Source of the DNA: Parus major
Taxonomy: Eukaryota; Chordata; Aves; Passeriformes; Paridae
Length of the DNA stretch: 64,000 nucleotides
Assembly: GCF_001522545.3 (NCBI RefSeq)
Contig: NC_031768.1
Location: forward strand, 98,205,781 to 98,269,780
Reading direction: 5' to 3'
Each line of letters begins with the position of its first letter. Position 1 is the first letter of the stretch. Positions 1-13,500 of this stretch are shown here, piece after piece. A program made the translations under genes and the position numbers. The notes under the pieces are model-generated. The model saw only the letters and a program-made list of their open reading frames with translations, was not told the origin of the DNA and ran no database searches.

Positions 1-310
1 CAAGATAGCACAAGGTTATAAGCTTAATATTGGAGTATTGTGTATTGTTAACAGAAAGCAAACAAGCAAGCATTGTTTGAAGGTGTATGTGTGCTTTTAC
101 TGATTGGCTAGAACAATTGTCTGTAAGTTTAGCAATATGCTATTGGCTGAAAAATTTATGAAATTATGTTCTGTAACAAAGAGATCTTTGGCTGCTCAAG
201 GCAGACGTGAGCTTGTGCCATCTCCTGTATCTGTAGCTGAGACTGGTACCTGAATAAAGCTTGTGATGCATCAGCTGGCAGTCCCATCACATTTGTGAAA
301 AAACGCCAAC
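1..310 (+). mobile_element. Probable endogenous retrovirus LTR remnant, cut by the window edge
   Basis: The segment has an LTR-like layout: ATTGGCT (inverted CCAAT) boxes at about 103 and 143, a poly(A) signal AATAAA at 255-260, then a short R/U5-like part ending near CAACA at about 311. No internal retroviral coding sequence is seen beside it, so it may be a solo LTR. The assignment rests on layout only; the family is not identified. Confidence 0.45.
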
Positions 311-325
311 AAAAAATAAATATAA

Positions 326-500
326 TGAAGTGAAATGAAGGAAAATTAAGTGGAACATAATGAAATGAAATGAAATGAAATGAAATTATATTACTTGAAA
401 ATGAGAAATTTCATTTACTTTCATAAAAAAAAGAAGTTACATTTCATGAAAGGAAATCAAATGAGAAATCAATTAATGAAATAAAAGGAAATTTGGTTGT
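326..500. repeat. Pentanucleotide (AATGA)n microsatellite with degenerate flanks
   Basis: Perfect AATGA units run from about 359 to 387, and imperfect copies extend on both sides, partly mirrored as TTTCATTT further right. It directly follows the LTR-like segment. Confidence 0.85.
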
Positions 501-1356
501 TTATAATGCTGTCTTGACTAATTCTGTGTCTGTTGTGGTGCTCTTATATGTTATAAACAAAAATCTTCCAGAGCTTTCTCTCTTTAGGGCTTCCATCCTT
601 GGATCCAGTGCACTGTACATGTAAGTATAACAGCACTTGCCTATACAGATGCAAGTATAACTGCTGCATGCAATAATAAATAATGCTTAGCCCTCAGATA
701 TATTTCTTATTTTCATGTTTTAAAAATTACTGTTTTCACAAAGAAATATGAGTTCAATTCTATAGATACAGAAATCAAAGCACAGAGAGCCTGTTGAGCA
801 TTTCTGAGATTATAGTGCAGCCTGAGGGGGAAGAGGATGCACCACCACAGAGCCTCAACTATTTACTTCACTTTCTGTAACAAATAAGTAGTGCTGTGAC
901 TAGAAATTCATTTTCCATTTCTCAGGCAAATTTCTAAGCCTACTCTTGTGTTTGCTGGGTTGAATCCTAAATTTCAGCCACTGACCAGTCTTATTGTGGT
1001 CTGATAAGATTAGTGTGCCAAGTGGTGGCAGGAATTTTATTAGAGACTAATAATCTAATTTTATTAGAGGCTTGTATAAATATATATACAAGATGTACTA
1101 TGCAGAACTAGCACTGAAGTGGAAATCCTGTACTTCAGCTTTCAGACAACCTTTAAAACTTCCAGTGTATAATTCCTTCTCTCTATAGCTATGCTGGGTT
1201 TAAATGAATTCTCTGAACCAGTGGTGCTCTTTTTGATGTAGCTATCAGTCACTTTTACAGGTCCAAGGCACAGTTAGCAAGTTTGTTTCTGTCAGAAGAA
1301 AATGGTGTCCTTCTGAACAGAAAGGTGAAGCAAGGGTTTTTCTGAGGTGCTAGGTG

Positions 1357-2063
1357 CTGCACTTGGGTCACCACAACCCTGTGCAGTGCTCCAGGCTGGG
1401 GTAGAGTGACTGGAAAGCTGCCAGTCAGGAAAGGCCCCGAGGGTGCTGGTCAAGAGCAGATGCACATGAGCCAGGTGTGCCCAAGTGGGCAAGGGCACCT
1501 GGCCTGTACCAGCAATGGTGTGTCCAGCAGGACCAGAGAGTGACTGTCCCTCTGTGCTGGGCACTGCTGAGGCACCTCCAACCCTGGGGTCAGTTCTGGG
1601 CATTTCACTATGAGGACATTGAGGTGCTGGAGCGCATCCAGAGAAGGGAACAGAGCTGGGGAAGGGTCTGGAGCATCAGAAGCAGCTGAGGGGGTAGGAA
1701 GCTCAGCCTGGAGAAGCAGAGGCTCAGGGGGACTTTCTCCACAACTCCTTGACAGGAGGGTGGAGCCAGGTGGGAATCAGGCTCTGCTCACAGGGAACAA
1801 GGGACAGGACAAAATAAAACAGCCTCAAGTTTCCAAGGGCACCAGGGGAGGTTTAGATTAGGAATTATGAAAAAGGGATTGTCAAGTTTTGGAATAGACT
1901 TCTCAGGGAAGTGGCCAAGTCACTATAACTGGAAGTGTTTGAAACCCACGTGGATACAGCACCTGAGGATACTGTTCAATAGTGAACAGGGAGGTGGTGC
2001 TGGGTTGATGGTTGGACTTGAGGATCTTAAACATCTTTTCCAACCTTAACTATTCCATGATTC
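1357..2063 (+). mobile_element. CR1 LINE, 3' part
   Basis: It contains CR1 3' landmarks in order: GAGGACATTGAGGTGCTGGAG, GAGAAGCAGAGGCTCAGG, and the end CTTTTCCAACCTTAAC with a degenerate ATTCCATGATTC tail. It is truncated at the 5' side and has internal deletions. It lies in the intergenic region downstream of LTN1. Short open frames within it are remnants of the element. Confidence 0.9.
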
Positions 2064-3525
2064 AAGGCATGCTATTACTGCCCTGAAATCTTGTGGGCAG
2101 TAGTGTGGTGATTACACTCCCTTTTATTCCATTTTACAAGGAGGATACTACTGTGGAGTAATCTAGATGAAAAGTACTCATCCATGAAAAGGTATTAAGG
2201 TTATCTGCCTTCAGATCAGTCACTGACCTTGCAAAGAAGCAATTTAGAATAATCAAAGTGATGCAACAGAGGCAATGCTGGAGTTTTAGCATCAGTAACT
2301 ATGAAACAATACAGCTCATTCCCTACCCTGTCTTTTCAGTTAGACCTTCTCAATGCCACCTTTAAATCCATTCTCAACTACTCAACGAAAGGTCTAGGAA
2401 TTTCTCCTCTGGAACCCCAGCATTACCTATTAAAAAATGGACTTCAGTGATCAACAGCTAAAAATCTAAAATAATAGCTGTTGAGGTACAGCTGTATGTA
2501 ATGTAATTGACCATGCTACAAACTCAGCATCTGAAAATTTATACTATTAATTTCTAAGAGTTTATCACACACAGGAAGAGACAGCAATCCAGAGACTACA
2601 GAGATTGACAAAATTTATTTATTTATTCCCCATTTTTTTGACTTTTCAAAGAAACCCACTACAAATACCATCCAAGTTGGAATATACTAGTATGCTACCA
2701 CTGTTAAAAAAAAAAGGCATGAAAAAAAAGTATAGTTGAAGGTTAATAAATTCTGATACATCTGCATGTTAACTTAAGAGTCCTTATTATTCTAGGACAG
2801 TGGAAGTACAGTAGACATTCAGTGACAGCTAATTTGCCAGCTCATGAAGACAAACAAGGACTGATCAGTGTGTCTGCCTTCTCTTTAAAAGCCAATCAGC
2901 AATAAATAGATAGTGTCATTCATTGTCATGCAGGAATGATTGTGGTCTCTCTACTTAGCTGGGCTCCTGGATTTTCATGATTTTAGGCTACTGGGTGGTT
3001 GAGGAGTTTGGGAAAAAAGAAACTTTGAAAGGTTTAGTTTATTAGAAGAGGCTACGTTTAAATTTTATACTTTAACATATTATCACTGTAGTTTCATGCC
3101 TTAATGTCTAACAGCAACAACATTCTTTTTTCCCCCATAGAAGGGAATATTGTGAATGCATTATAATCAAAAATCAAATTTTTACATCACCTATGTTATA
3201 TTCAGCTGTTATATTAAGAGGTATCACCTGGGTTAATTACATAACACCATGTTAGAATATGCCTAAAGTGAGACATTTTAATCACCTATGCTGTGGCTTA
3301 AACACCACTTTTCAGACATAACTCTGCATTATTTCTGAATGTTTTAATATATCTTAAAAATATACCAATTAAAATAAATTATTGTTATATATTTCTTTAT
3401 ATCAAAGAAGAATCTTCAAATTTACAAAAAGCCAGTCCAGAGGTAAATATGTGTCATATTCCACTAGTGAAGAATTTAAAGTAAATGACATTATTTCCAA
3501 ATAGTTAAGTTCTTTCAACATACAG

Positions 3526-3545
3526 TTTATTGCCTGCTCTTTATT
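3526..3545 (-). terminator. LTN1: LTN1 candidate poly(A) signals
   Basis: Two AATAAA hexamers lie on the minus strand at 3545-3540 and 3531-3526, 40-60 nt after the LTN1 stop codon. They would give a very short 3' UTR. Longer 3' ends further left cannot be excluded because the region is AT-rich. Confidence 0.5.
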
Positions 3546-3584
3546 TGTTATTTAGCTCACAGAAAGAAGAAAGAACATTTTGTT

Positions 3585-4591
3585 TCACAAGAATGTCTCT
3601 CGACAGAGTGGACATGTGGATTTGTTGCTGGATGAGAACCATTTGTACTGAAAAAGAGAAATACATCTGTTTAATATACGAAGGCAAGCTGAGTATCAGA
3701 AACACTAATACATAATCAATAATAACCATTATTGCCAGGGATCTGTGTTGCTAAGCTGCACCAGGGCAGGTTTAGACTGGACAATAGCAAGCAGTTCTTC
3801 ACAGAAGTGATTGGGCATTAGATTGGGCCGCCCAGGGACGTGGTGGAGTCACTGTCCCTGAAGATGTTAAAGAAAAGACTGGATGTGGCACTTAGTGTCA
3901 TGGTCCAGCTGACAAGGTGGTGTTATGTCATAGGTTGGACTCAATTTCAAATGTCTTTTCTAACCTAGTTAATTCTGTGATTCTGTGAATGTAAATTAAA
4001 ACATTAACTATACTTTTTTAAAAAACAACAAGAAACAGCAAAAAAACCCCTTTCCCTCATGCATGTATGCATGTGTATATGTACATATGTATTTATATAT
4101 ACACATATTAGACAAACACTGTGTAGCTGCTCTTCTCTCATGACCTGCACTTATATCTTAGTACAAAATCCACAGAAATAATTTATGAGTGCAGGTAATC
4201 CCAGATCCTCCAATAACAAAGTGGAAAATTGTTGGTAATACAGAAGTTTCTGGTTTAAATTATATGGGTAGCCAGGCTGGATGAGGCTTGGAACAACCTG
4301 GTCTAGCGGAAGGTGTCCCTGCTCATGGCAAGGGGTTGGAACTAATGAGCTTTAAGGTCCCTTCCAACCCAAACTGCTCTACGATTTTTTGCCTGTTTAA
4401 AAATATTTACTCCAGGTACTTACCAAGCAAGCTGAATGAAACTTCTTCTTGCATGTTCTGCAAGCTTTTTTGGGAAGAGAATAGTTTGAACCATGAATGA
4501 CTGAAAAACAAATCATGCAATCTTCAACGCCTTCAAAACGTTTATCCACGTTATTCTTCCACAGAGATAAGCCTTCCATAATACTTCCATT
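3585..4591 (-). CDS. LTN1: LTN1 exons 29-30: C-terminal RING finger
   Basis: These two exons (4591-4424 and 3647-3585) encode residues about 1694-1769. The RING begins at [10 protein letters not shown] (C1718, C1721), continues through [12 protein letters not shown] and ends with CPLCRETFL (C1761, C1764), followed by TGA. All the usual zinc-binding Cys/His positions are visible, so the ligase should be able to bind an E2. The final residue is Leu where I recall Phe in human. The intron between the exons is phase 0 and holds two antisense CR1 fragments, the nearer ending about 37 bp from the exon 29 donor. Confidence 0.95.
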
Positions 4592-7500
4592 CTAACAGAG
4601 AGAAAAGAGCTGTCAATACTGTAGAACTCCTTTGGATTATTCCTGTTGTGGTCATAAAAACATGAAGGAAACAAAGCCTGAAGGATTTATAATCTGAAAT
4701 GACATGCAATACATGCAGTGCATAATTTATAATACTCTGACTTACAGAAAAATGAGAATTCATCAGAGCAGGAAGAGTATATTCAGGAGCATTTAAAAAG
4801 GGATTTTGAAATTTTCAATCACTGGTTTGTTTTGTTCTAACCACAGATGATGCAATTTCAGCAACCATCAGTCTTTTAGAAAATTCTGTGGATGGGGTTT
4901 TTGGTTTTGATTTTTTTGTTGTTGTTGTTTGTGGTTTTTTTCCAAATAGTTGAGATGGTACTGCCACACAGGACAAACACTGGCCCACATCCTAAGAGCT
5001 CTAAATTTTCAACTTGGGCTCTGGATTTAACAGGACCTAGTAGGCTGACCATTTTACCTCTGTGTATGTATCTGGAGAAAAGCAGATGGTAAGAGTGACC
5101 CAATTCTATGAAGGCCTTTGCAATCTACTGATGAGATCTATTACACAGATCCATACAACACTGCATTACTTTGAATATTTTTCTGCTATAAGGACTTTTT
5201 AAGTTTTCAAAACTAGGAGCTTTATTTCAGTTCACCTGATGTGTAAGATATGTGCTTAACTGTAGCATCCAATTGCGCCACTGCTGTACAGCCACACCAA
5301 CCCTCTTTCCACTCTCAACTGTTATGGATCCCAGTGGATAATTTGATGGAAGCTGTATTATTAGTTCAATAAAGATATCATCAACAGAATAGGTTGCAAT
5401 GACTTCTCGTGCTGCAGACCGAGCTTTTACCTTTAAAAAAAATATAGGTATTAAAAAATGCCACAGAGACATACTCAGCATCTCTAGTCTTTGTGTATGT
5501 GTATATATATATAGTAAAAACATTACAATACACATTAAATTATTTTCTTAGATCAGGTAAACACTTTTTTTCAAAGAAAACAAAAATCTACTCATATCTT
5601 GGTAAACTAAAAGGAAATTACCAGCCATTTTTCAATCTACTGATTGATTACACCTTTTAATAAACAAAAAAGTAGTATATTTATAGCAGTACCTTCCACT
5701 GACTGACGCCCTCAACTTCTTCAACATCTTAAAATGCATTCTTTCATGTCTTTCCAAGCAGAATATTAATAAACATATATTTAATTTATTTTCCAAGAAA
5801 AAAATATGTTTAATCAGTTATTTAGAACAAAACTGCATTAATATAAAACAGAACTGACAGTCTGGTTCTGTGAAGTAAAATTTCTTGAAATATTTGTAAA
5901 AAACTCAAGCGAATAAAAAGAAAGGACAAAAAGTCTTACTGTCATGCCATTAAATAACTGTGTGCTAGTCTGAACAGAGGATATTTCCTGGGAGGAGAGC
6001 ACACTGCTGACATATTTGCTTGTGAATTTATCCACAACATTGAAGACACGCTTCTCACAGCTATTCCACCACAGCCTCACCATTGCTGGCAGATCTTTCA
6101 GTGTTATATGGTACACAGAGCACGCCAAGTGTGGGATCTGGGATGACAGCACCCCTGTCCCTGGGAGGGAAAGAAAAGGTGTTGAAATACTCTTAATACA
6201 TTAGTGACAGATGTTGGTGCCTCCACACCACATTAAAAAATTGTGATTCCAATATAAATAAGTGGTAACTGGAATTTCATGTACATGCTCCTATTATTGC
6301 TATTCTAAGGGCTTGTTTGACTCAGGCCTTCTTCACCAGGCTGGTTTCTTTGTTCCTTAGTCTGACACTCCACACCCCAGAAATCACCTTCTAATTTAGA
6401 GACTGAACTCCAAGTGAACACCAGGAATCAACAGTAATTTTGTATTGCAGAAATCACAAAACACTCACTTTGGAGTGAACAAACAATAAGGTGTTTGGTG
6501 GACAGCTGAGCTTTGCAGGCATGTATTGAAATGGCCTCAAGTTCCACCAACAGAGGTTCAGGTTGGATATTAGGAAAAAATTCTTTGCTGAAGGAGTGGA
6601 TAAGCATTGAACAGGCTGCCCAGGGAAGTGGTGGAGTCACCATCCCTGGAGGTGTTCAAAAAACATGCAAACAGGGAACTCTGTGATATGGTTTAAGGGG
6701 CATGGTGGTGTTCAAAGGGTGAACCTGGGTGATCCCAGAGATCTTAATGATTCTGTGACGAGTTAAGGGAAGACTTTTCCTTGGGATGTCATGTTAGTGA
6801 TTCTTTCTTATTGTCATACACATAAATTGTTCATTACACAGTGATGTCCAATCAAAACCTTAAGTAATGGCAACTCCATTTCCTTTCTTATACCTGCATA
6901 GGTACATAAAAAATAATTCAATGAAGGGACTCAAAAATCTAATTCTCTTTCATGTTTTTCAGCTAAAAAAAGCAGCATATCTTCTCTCATCATCACTGAT
7001 TAACCAGGTCTTCTGAACAGCATGACAAAAACAACATACAATTTAACATCTCAAACATTTAAAAATATATATTAAAATATTTTTAATATTTTGAATTTAT
7101 ATATTAAAATACAAATAAAATACAAACATTTTATTTAATATTTTAAAAATATATCTAGAAGCAATGGTTCCAGAATAGATCACACATTTCTAGTATTTTG
7201 GAATCGTTAGGATTCAATAGTAGTGATGTATTATTCCTGGGTTTTGTTTTTCTTGGTTTCTCTGATAAACATGTCAACTTTGGTTAAGCTTCAAATGCGG
7301 AGTGTTAGCCAAAGATTATTAAACATATGTATTTGTCTCTCTGTGCATTTGTTTTATAGGTAAGATTTTCTCAATTATTTTTAAGAGAAAAAGCTTATTT
7401 AAATATAACAACTCTCTCAAATGCACAAATACAAGTTTTACTAACCTTTGACATCTAAACGAAGCTCTTCAGTAAAGAAGGTTTTTGTGTCCTTATTTGG

Positions 7501-10500
7501 AACTTCTGAAGTTGGCCCAGAAAAGACAGGGTTTTCAGGCATAAGCCTGAACAAGTGATAAAGCAGTTTATTCAAGCTTTTAGTTCTTCTAAGGTATTGT
7601 GAGTAGAGAACTCGCAGCTGGTGGCATTAAAAAAAAATAAATCACAAAAAAACCAAAACACAGTAAATACAGCCTACTCTATAAATAATACAATTATGTC
7701 CTTGCAGGGAGGAAGAGCAACACTGTGATTCAGAACTAATGTTTAGAAAAGAAGTTTAGCTCTGCACCATCTTGAATGATTAGATTATAATTTGTACTAA
7801 GCTGGTTTGAAAATGCAAGAAAGAGTCTTAGTTCTTCACTGCTCTAATCTTACCATGCTCAAATACAACGGTGCAGAAATCTAAGTCTCCTGGTGCTTTC
7901 AGAATTTTCACTAATTTCACAAAAACAAGGGATAAGAAGTTACATAATTAAAAGAAAAAGGCTGGACGAAACTTCAAGACTGAAACTAAATAAGTAGGAT
8001 AAGAAATTCAGTTAAAAAGAAAAGATTCTGAAAATGTACCTGAGAAGAAGCTGCTTTAAAGAAAGCTAATGTTAACTTCCAAGTGAGAAGATATCCTAGA
8101 ACAAGGCAGAACTCATCGCTCAGGGGTTGAATAACTGCAAATTCTCCAACTGGAATGCATTCCAGGATGTTTTCTAGCAGGAGTTCTTGGGTGGCCAGGA
8201 TAGACATAAGAGCTGCTGGAGGTGATCTGTGGAAAAACGTTATCTGGAATAGTAAACTCAAATCTTGAGCACAGTATGAAATGAATTTATGTTCACAGCC
8301 TTCCTAGAAAGTCATGAAAGTAAAACCATGCATAGAACATAAATTGAGCCTTTTATTACAGGAAAATTTACTCTTTTTAAAATTTCTTCTTTTTCCTTGA
8401 ATGGGATAATTGGTATTTTTACCTTCTTAGAAGACAAATTTAAACTGAATGCTGATCACTTCATCTGGGAGTGGCTGAGCTGATTTAACCTACATCATCA
8501 ATAGCTGTTTTGCTTGCTTTCTCTGGAGTCACACCAACAAAGGAGCAACTGAACAATGATCTCCTAATCACTGTTGGCTGTGGGTTGAAAAGCCTTTTGC
8601 AGCTCTGCAGTTAGGAAAGGTATTAATCATTGGGCTGAGGTTAAAAAGGAATTTTAACCAGTTACCACATTCCCTCTTCAAACCAGAGACCTCACTAGAT
8701 TCAAGCTATATAAAACACACAGGTTAATTTTGTTCCATTTCAAGTAATTGAAATTACCTGTGCAGATGGACAGATTCTGAATACAAGTAAAAATTTTCTA
8801 TTATAAAGCATATATGGCACTTAGTCCAGTAACTGCACCTAAAAACAACTGCAAATACTGACTCCAGTTTGAATGCAAAGGCAGATAGGATCAAAATATT
8901 TAATATTTTAAATATTTATAAACTTATTGTCATAGCTGTGCAATTTTTTAACATCTCCTGGCTGACTGCTACTCTGCTGCAAATTTCAATCTTTTAACAC
9001 ATTTTAAAAATATGGAAGACAGTCATATAAAAAGTGAGGGAAAAGATACACACAATGCCAATTCCTCCTCTTCGTCACCATAGGACTTGAGATCTTCATC
9101 ATCAAATTTAGGCAATTCAGGCATTAATCTATAGAAATATGGAAAGGAAATCAAGTATAATTTTAAAATAATTTTTAATAAATTATTTTAATATATGTGA
9201 TGCATTCTTCTTTGCTGATCAACATCAACACTACTGACAGACAATAAAATAATGGCAGTTATTCTTTAACAACAACACAGAATCTTTTAGAGACACATCA
9301 CCATTGCAAAGATGGTTCATGAGTGACAGCCAATGAGCATGTATCCTTGCTCACTTCTCTTTCCAGGCCTCTTACTTTTCCTGAGTCATGCCAAAATAAT
9401 TCTCTATCAGAATAAAGCTATTGCAACTTTATGCCTCAGTATAAGTGAAAGATAATGGTGGCTGGCTTAAGCAATCTGCCTTGCAATCTGCATTTTGGGG
9501 AGCCAAATGTACATATTTTTCAAAATCTGTATTGCCTCTCTAGGTACTGGAAATATCCAAGAAGTTCACAAGAACACTACCCATCTATACCAATTTTCTT
9601 ACCTAAATTAGTGAAAATAAAAATATCATACTATTTAATGGTAGTGTCAGGCCCAGATCAAACCTGAAATATTTCAGTTTACATTTTAGGATTCTATGAG
9701 TACTAAAATATGGGCTAAAAACAAATACCTTTATTAGGTCTGCTAATACAATTAACCTTAGCATTCATAGTTTTATATAGTGTCCTCCAAATAAGAACAC
9801 AAATTGCCCAGATAAAGATTTTCTCCTATAACGCAACATGATTTTGCTACAAGTGCGTATTCTATAGCCCATTTTTTTTAAAAAAGGGGCAGGAGGGCTG
9901 AGAGGTGATGAGTGAAAAATTTGTAGCCTCTTACTTATGCATCATATGGTAGACAGAAACCTGTACAGGTCGAGCCCGGAAAAGCAACAATGGAGAGAGT
10001 GTGTTCAGTAGAGTCTGGAGATTGTCTGGAAGATTTGTCTTCTGGCCTGCAACAAACTTCGGTGGCAGCTTATGGTTTAACAACTGGTCCTTTGAGATGT
10101 AAGTTAGAGCTTCACCCAAAGATGTTAACACAGAATTCTGAAAAGAGCCTTCTGATGCATTTTTGGTTTCTCCTATTTAAAAGAAGACAAGCTGTGATGA
10201 AGAATGTATGATGATATTATAAACAAGCTCTGCTGAAACAACTCAAGACTGCTTTTGGCAGGTTCCACCTAATCTTAACAATCTCTATGCTACATGCAAT
10301 CACTTTATTAATTAGCATGTAAGTGTTAAAAAAACTGAGTTGTTATAAACTCTATTTACATTATATTCCTGTAAATTCAAAAATGTGGCCTGATCAGTTC
10401 TATTTCAGAACACCCTGGCTGTTATTGTCATATACTTGCCTGTGATTTTCACCAACAAAGGTAACAGCAAATTGTGAATTCCCTCAGAAAAGAATTCCTT

Positions 10501-13500
10501 CCATTCACTGACCAAGTTCTTAGGAAGATTTGCAGTAGTGTCAGGAGCTGCAGTCTCAAAGTAAGCACTAAGGGCAGATGCCAAGTCACAACTGACACAA
10601 GCAAAAATCTGCACAAGCGGGACATGGTAAAGTGAACGGCTCTCACTTGTTGTCTAGGAGGAAATAAACACAGAGTAAGATTCCTCAACCATAAATTTGC
10701 TTTAAAATATGTTTCACATCTCCTGTCTACACCAGGAAGTGTCATTTCAAAGACAATTCAATTGCAAGAACCATTTGAAAATTATTTGGGGTAGGGAGGT
10801 TTGTTTAAAAATAGAATTTGTACTTTAATACAACTTCCTGAAATGAATTTTCAAGTCTCACCAACATTTAGAACCATGGATTGTTTCCATTGTATAACCT
10901 TCCTTATAATGACAAGAAGAAAATTCAATGGACAACATGCTACTAAAATCTAGAAATTATTGAAGTGGCTATTTCCTCTCCCCCAACACAGCTGCTTTCA
11001 TTTTTGTTCTTACTAGTTCTGTCAGAAAGGAGTATCACTATCAATTAAAAATATTCCCTACTTAGTCTACACAACAAGATTCTCTTGAAAGTTTTTTGTT
11101 TGTTTTTAAACAAAACACATAGCTCTGAGGCACATACCATTAGGTAAGATTAATCCTGAGACCAAGAAAGGTCACATCAAGTTTCCAGCCTGTCCTTCTA
11201 AATATATAGGTGATAGAGAGTGAGAGATTCTGTATCTTTATTTAATTAATCAGGAAGGAATCAGCTGACTACTGGCACTACTGACCTCTTTCCCAACAGC
11301 ATTAGAATATAACTTTGATATTCCATATGATCAGTTAGATACTGAAATGCATACACTGCTTTTTATTCAGTAATTTCGATGTAACATGTTAGACTGTGTC
11401 TTAAAGGAATATTATTTTTCAAGACAGAGACCTACAGCAGACATATTTCAAGAATATTGCCAATTACCAATGCCATTATTAAATACCATATTACTTGAAC
11501 AGTGAGCTGATTTTATCTCCATACACAAAAAGAAACAGGACTGTATAATAGCTTGTGCTTTTAAACCACGTATGACCTTTGTCCAATGTCCAAAATAAAC
11601 AGGATTTTGTGCATTTTTTTTAACACTGTGTCAAATATTTGGTACACCGAGATTACTGTGTCCCTGCCATATGCAGGGAATAATCAAAAAGGTAAGTATA
11701 TTAGAAGTGAAGATGCTTCCATATTACCTCTAACCAAGCCAGCATGGAGCACATCAAAAAGTCCCACTCGTTATCAGCCAAAGGAGCTGTGGAATATTTC
11801 AGCAACAAGGGAAGGTAACGCATCATCTCAATGTTGAAACCAAGCAATTCAGCACTTGCTTCTTTCAGATTGCTGTAATAAAAACACAACCAAAGCTTAC
11901 ACAGCTTCGTGTTATAGACATGAGTATTTGTATTCTCACCTTCACTCCTCCTCACAGGACAAATTTGTCTGGCTCCACCACACTCTGCCCTATGTGCTTT
12001 TGATATTCTGTCTTTCAAAGGCAGAGTGCTACATTAGCTGCCAAGTCTAAATAACATTCCTAAATTACAGATTCATACATTTCTACAATTCACACAATTG
12101 CTTGAGCAATACACTTACATAAACTATGAATTTTAGAAATTTTAATTAAATCAATGCAAGAAAAATAATCATTTTCAGTTACTGATTTAGGAAAAAATAT
12201 TAGCCCTCAAGTGTCCAAATAAAATATATTACAAATTTAGATTATTAGGAAGAAATCCTTCCCTGGGAGGGAGGTGAGGCCTCAGCACAGGTTGCCAGAG
12301 GAGCTGTGGCTGCCCCATTCCTGGAAATGTTGAAGGCCAAGTTGGATGGATCTTGGGACAACTTGGTCTTATAGAAGGTGTACCTGCCCATGGCAGGGGT
12401 TGGAACTGGAGGAGCTTTAAGGTCCCTTCCAACCCAGACCACTCTATGGTTTTATGATTTTTTTGAAACTCTGTTGCCTGGATTTTTCTTATGATACTCA
12501 AAAAAATAAATTTCTGTACATTTTTACTCCTTGCTGGAAGCTTTTCAAGTTACATCTTTGGGTCCAGAATTTTTAAAAGACAGCCAACCTAAGTTTGCTG
12601 TGCAAGTTTTATTCCTGCTACCAAAATAAGCAATCAGAACTTGGAACTGAATATCCAGCAACACCTACAGAAGTTGGTGAGCTCTGAATGCAGTTGAAAA
12701 CACTTGACACCTTTCAAAAGCATTTACAAAGCTCCTTAGTTTTCTCAGCCTTCAACCACCCAGGTAACTTTCTGCAGTATGAGTTAGTGTATACTTAAAA
12801 CAGATATATTAAACCAAGGTTTCTACAAAAGCTTAAATATGTAATATTAGAGCAGTAGATGGCAGCTGTATAAACTGATTTTGTTAACTAGTCTGTATTT
12901 TTAAACTCTTGTCTTATAAATAAGAAAAGAAAGTCAAATTATCTCAAAGTTGTGCCCACCAGCTAAAGAGAAAGCTGTCCTCATTATCATTTTTCCAAGA
13001 TATTATGATTTTCAGTATTGCAGGTAGTAGATGATCACAATCAATACTTCTATCCTTCAAGCAGGAGTTCAAAATGGAAAGGCACCCAAATGCTCCTATA
13101 ATAATAAAAATGTAAACTCAGTAGTCATAATTATCAAGACCAAACAAATATTAGAATGTGTGTCAACGGAACTTAACTTTAATATCATAAGACAGTTTGG
13201 ACAATACCTAAGCTTTCTTCTTTGAACACTTAATCCACAGATGTCATTGTTAAATCAAAATACAATATCCAATCCAAACTTTTTAAAAAAAAAACTCCTA
13301 TACGATTAAGTGATAAGTTTATAAATTTTTTTAAAAATGAAAGATACCTTCTAAGATTGAAATTTCTTTGTGCTACTAAAAATACAGTATGCTAAGCAAC
13401 AATTTGGACAGATAATTAAGACAATGCAACTGAAAGCTGTGAATTCTAATGTTATTGGAATGTTAACTGGAGTTCTAGTCCAAATGGTAGTTTTGACTTT

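Larger units (their letters stand above)
311..3525. other. Intergenic region downstream of LTN1
   Basis: Apart from the pentanucleotide repeat and the CR1 at 1357-2063, I see no exon-like frame, RNA gene or promoter here. In the human order the next gene to the left would be N6AMT1, but none of its sequence is recognised in the window. Confidence 0.7.

Noticed and set aside
13341..13410. Possible 44-bp LTN1 exon ending AGAAG|GTATCT
   Set aside because: Its entry phase does not fit exon 19, and the real exon 20 (13095-12960) gives a better match and the right phase at both ends.
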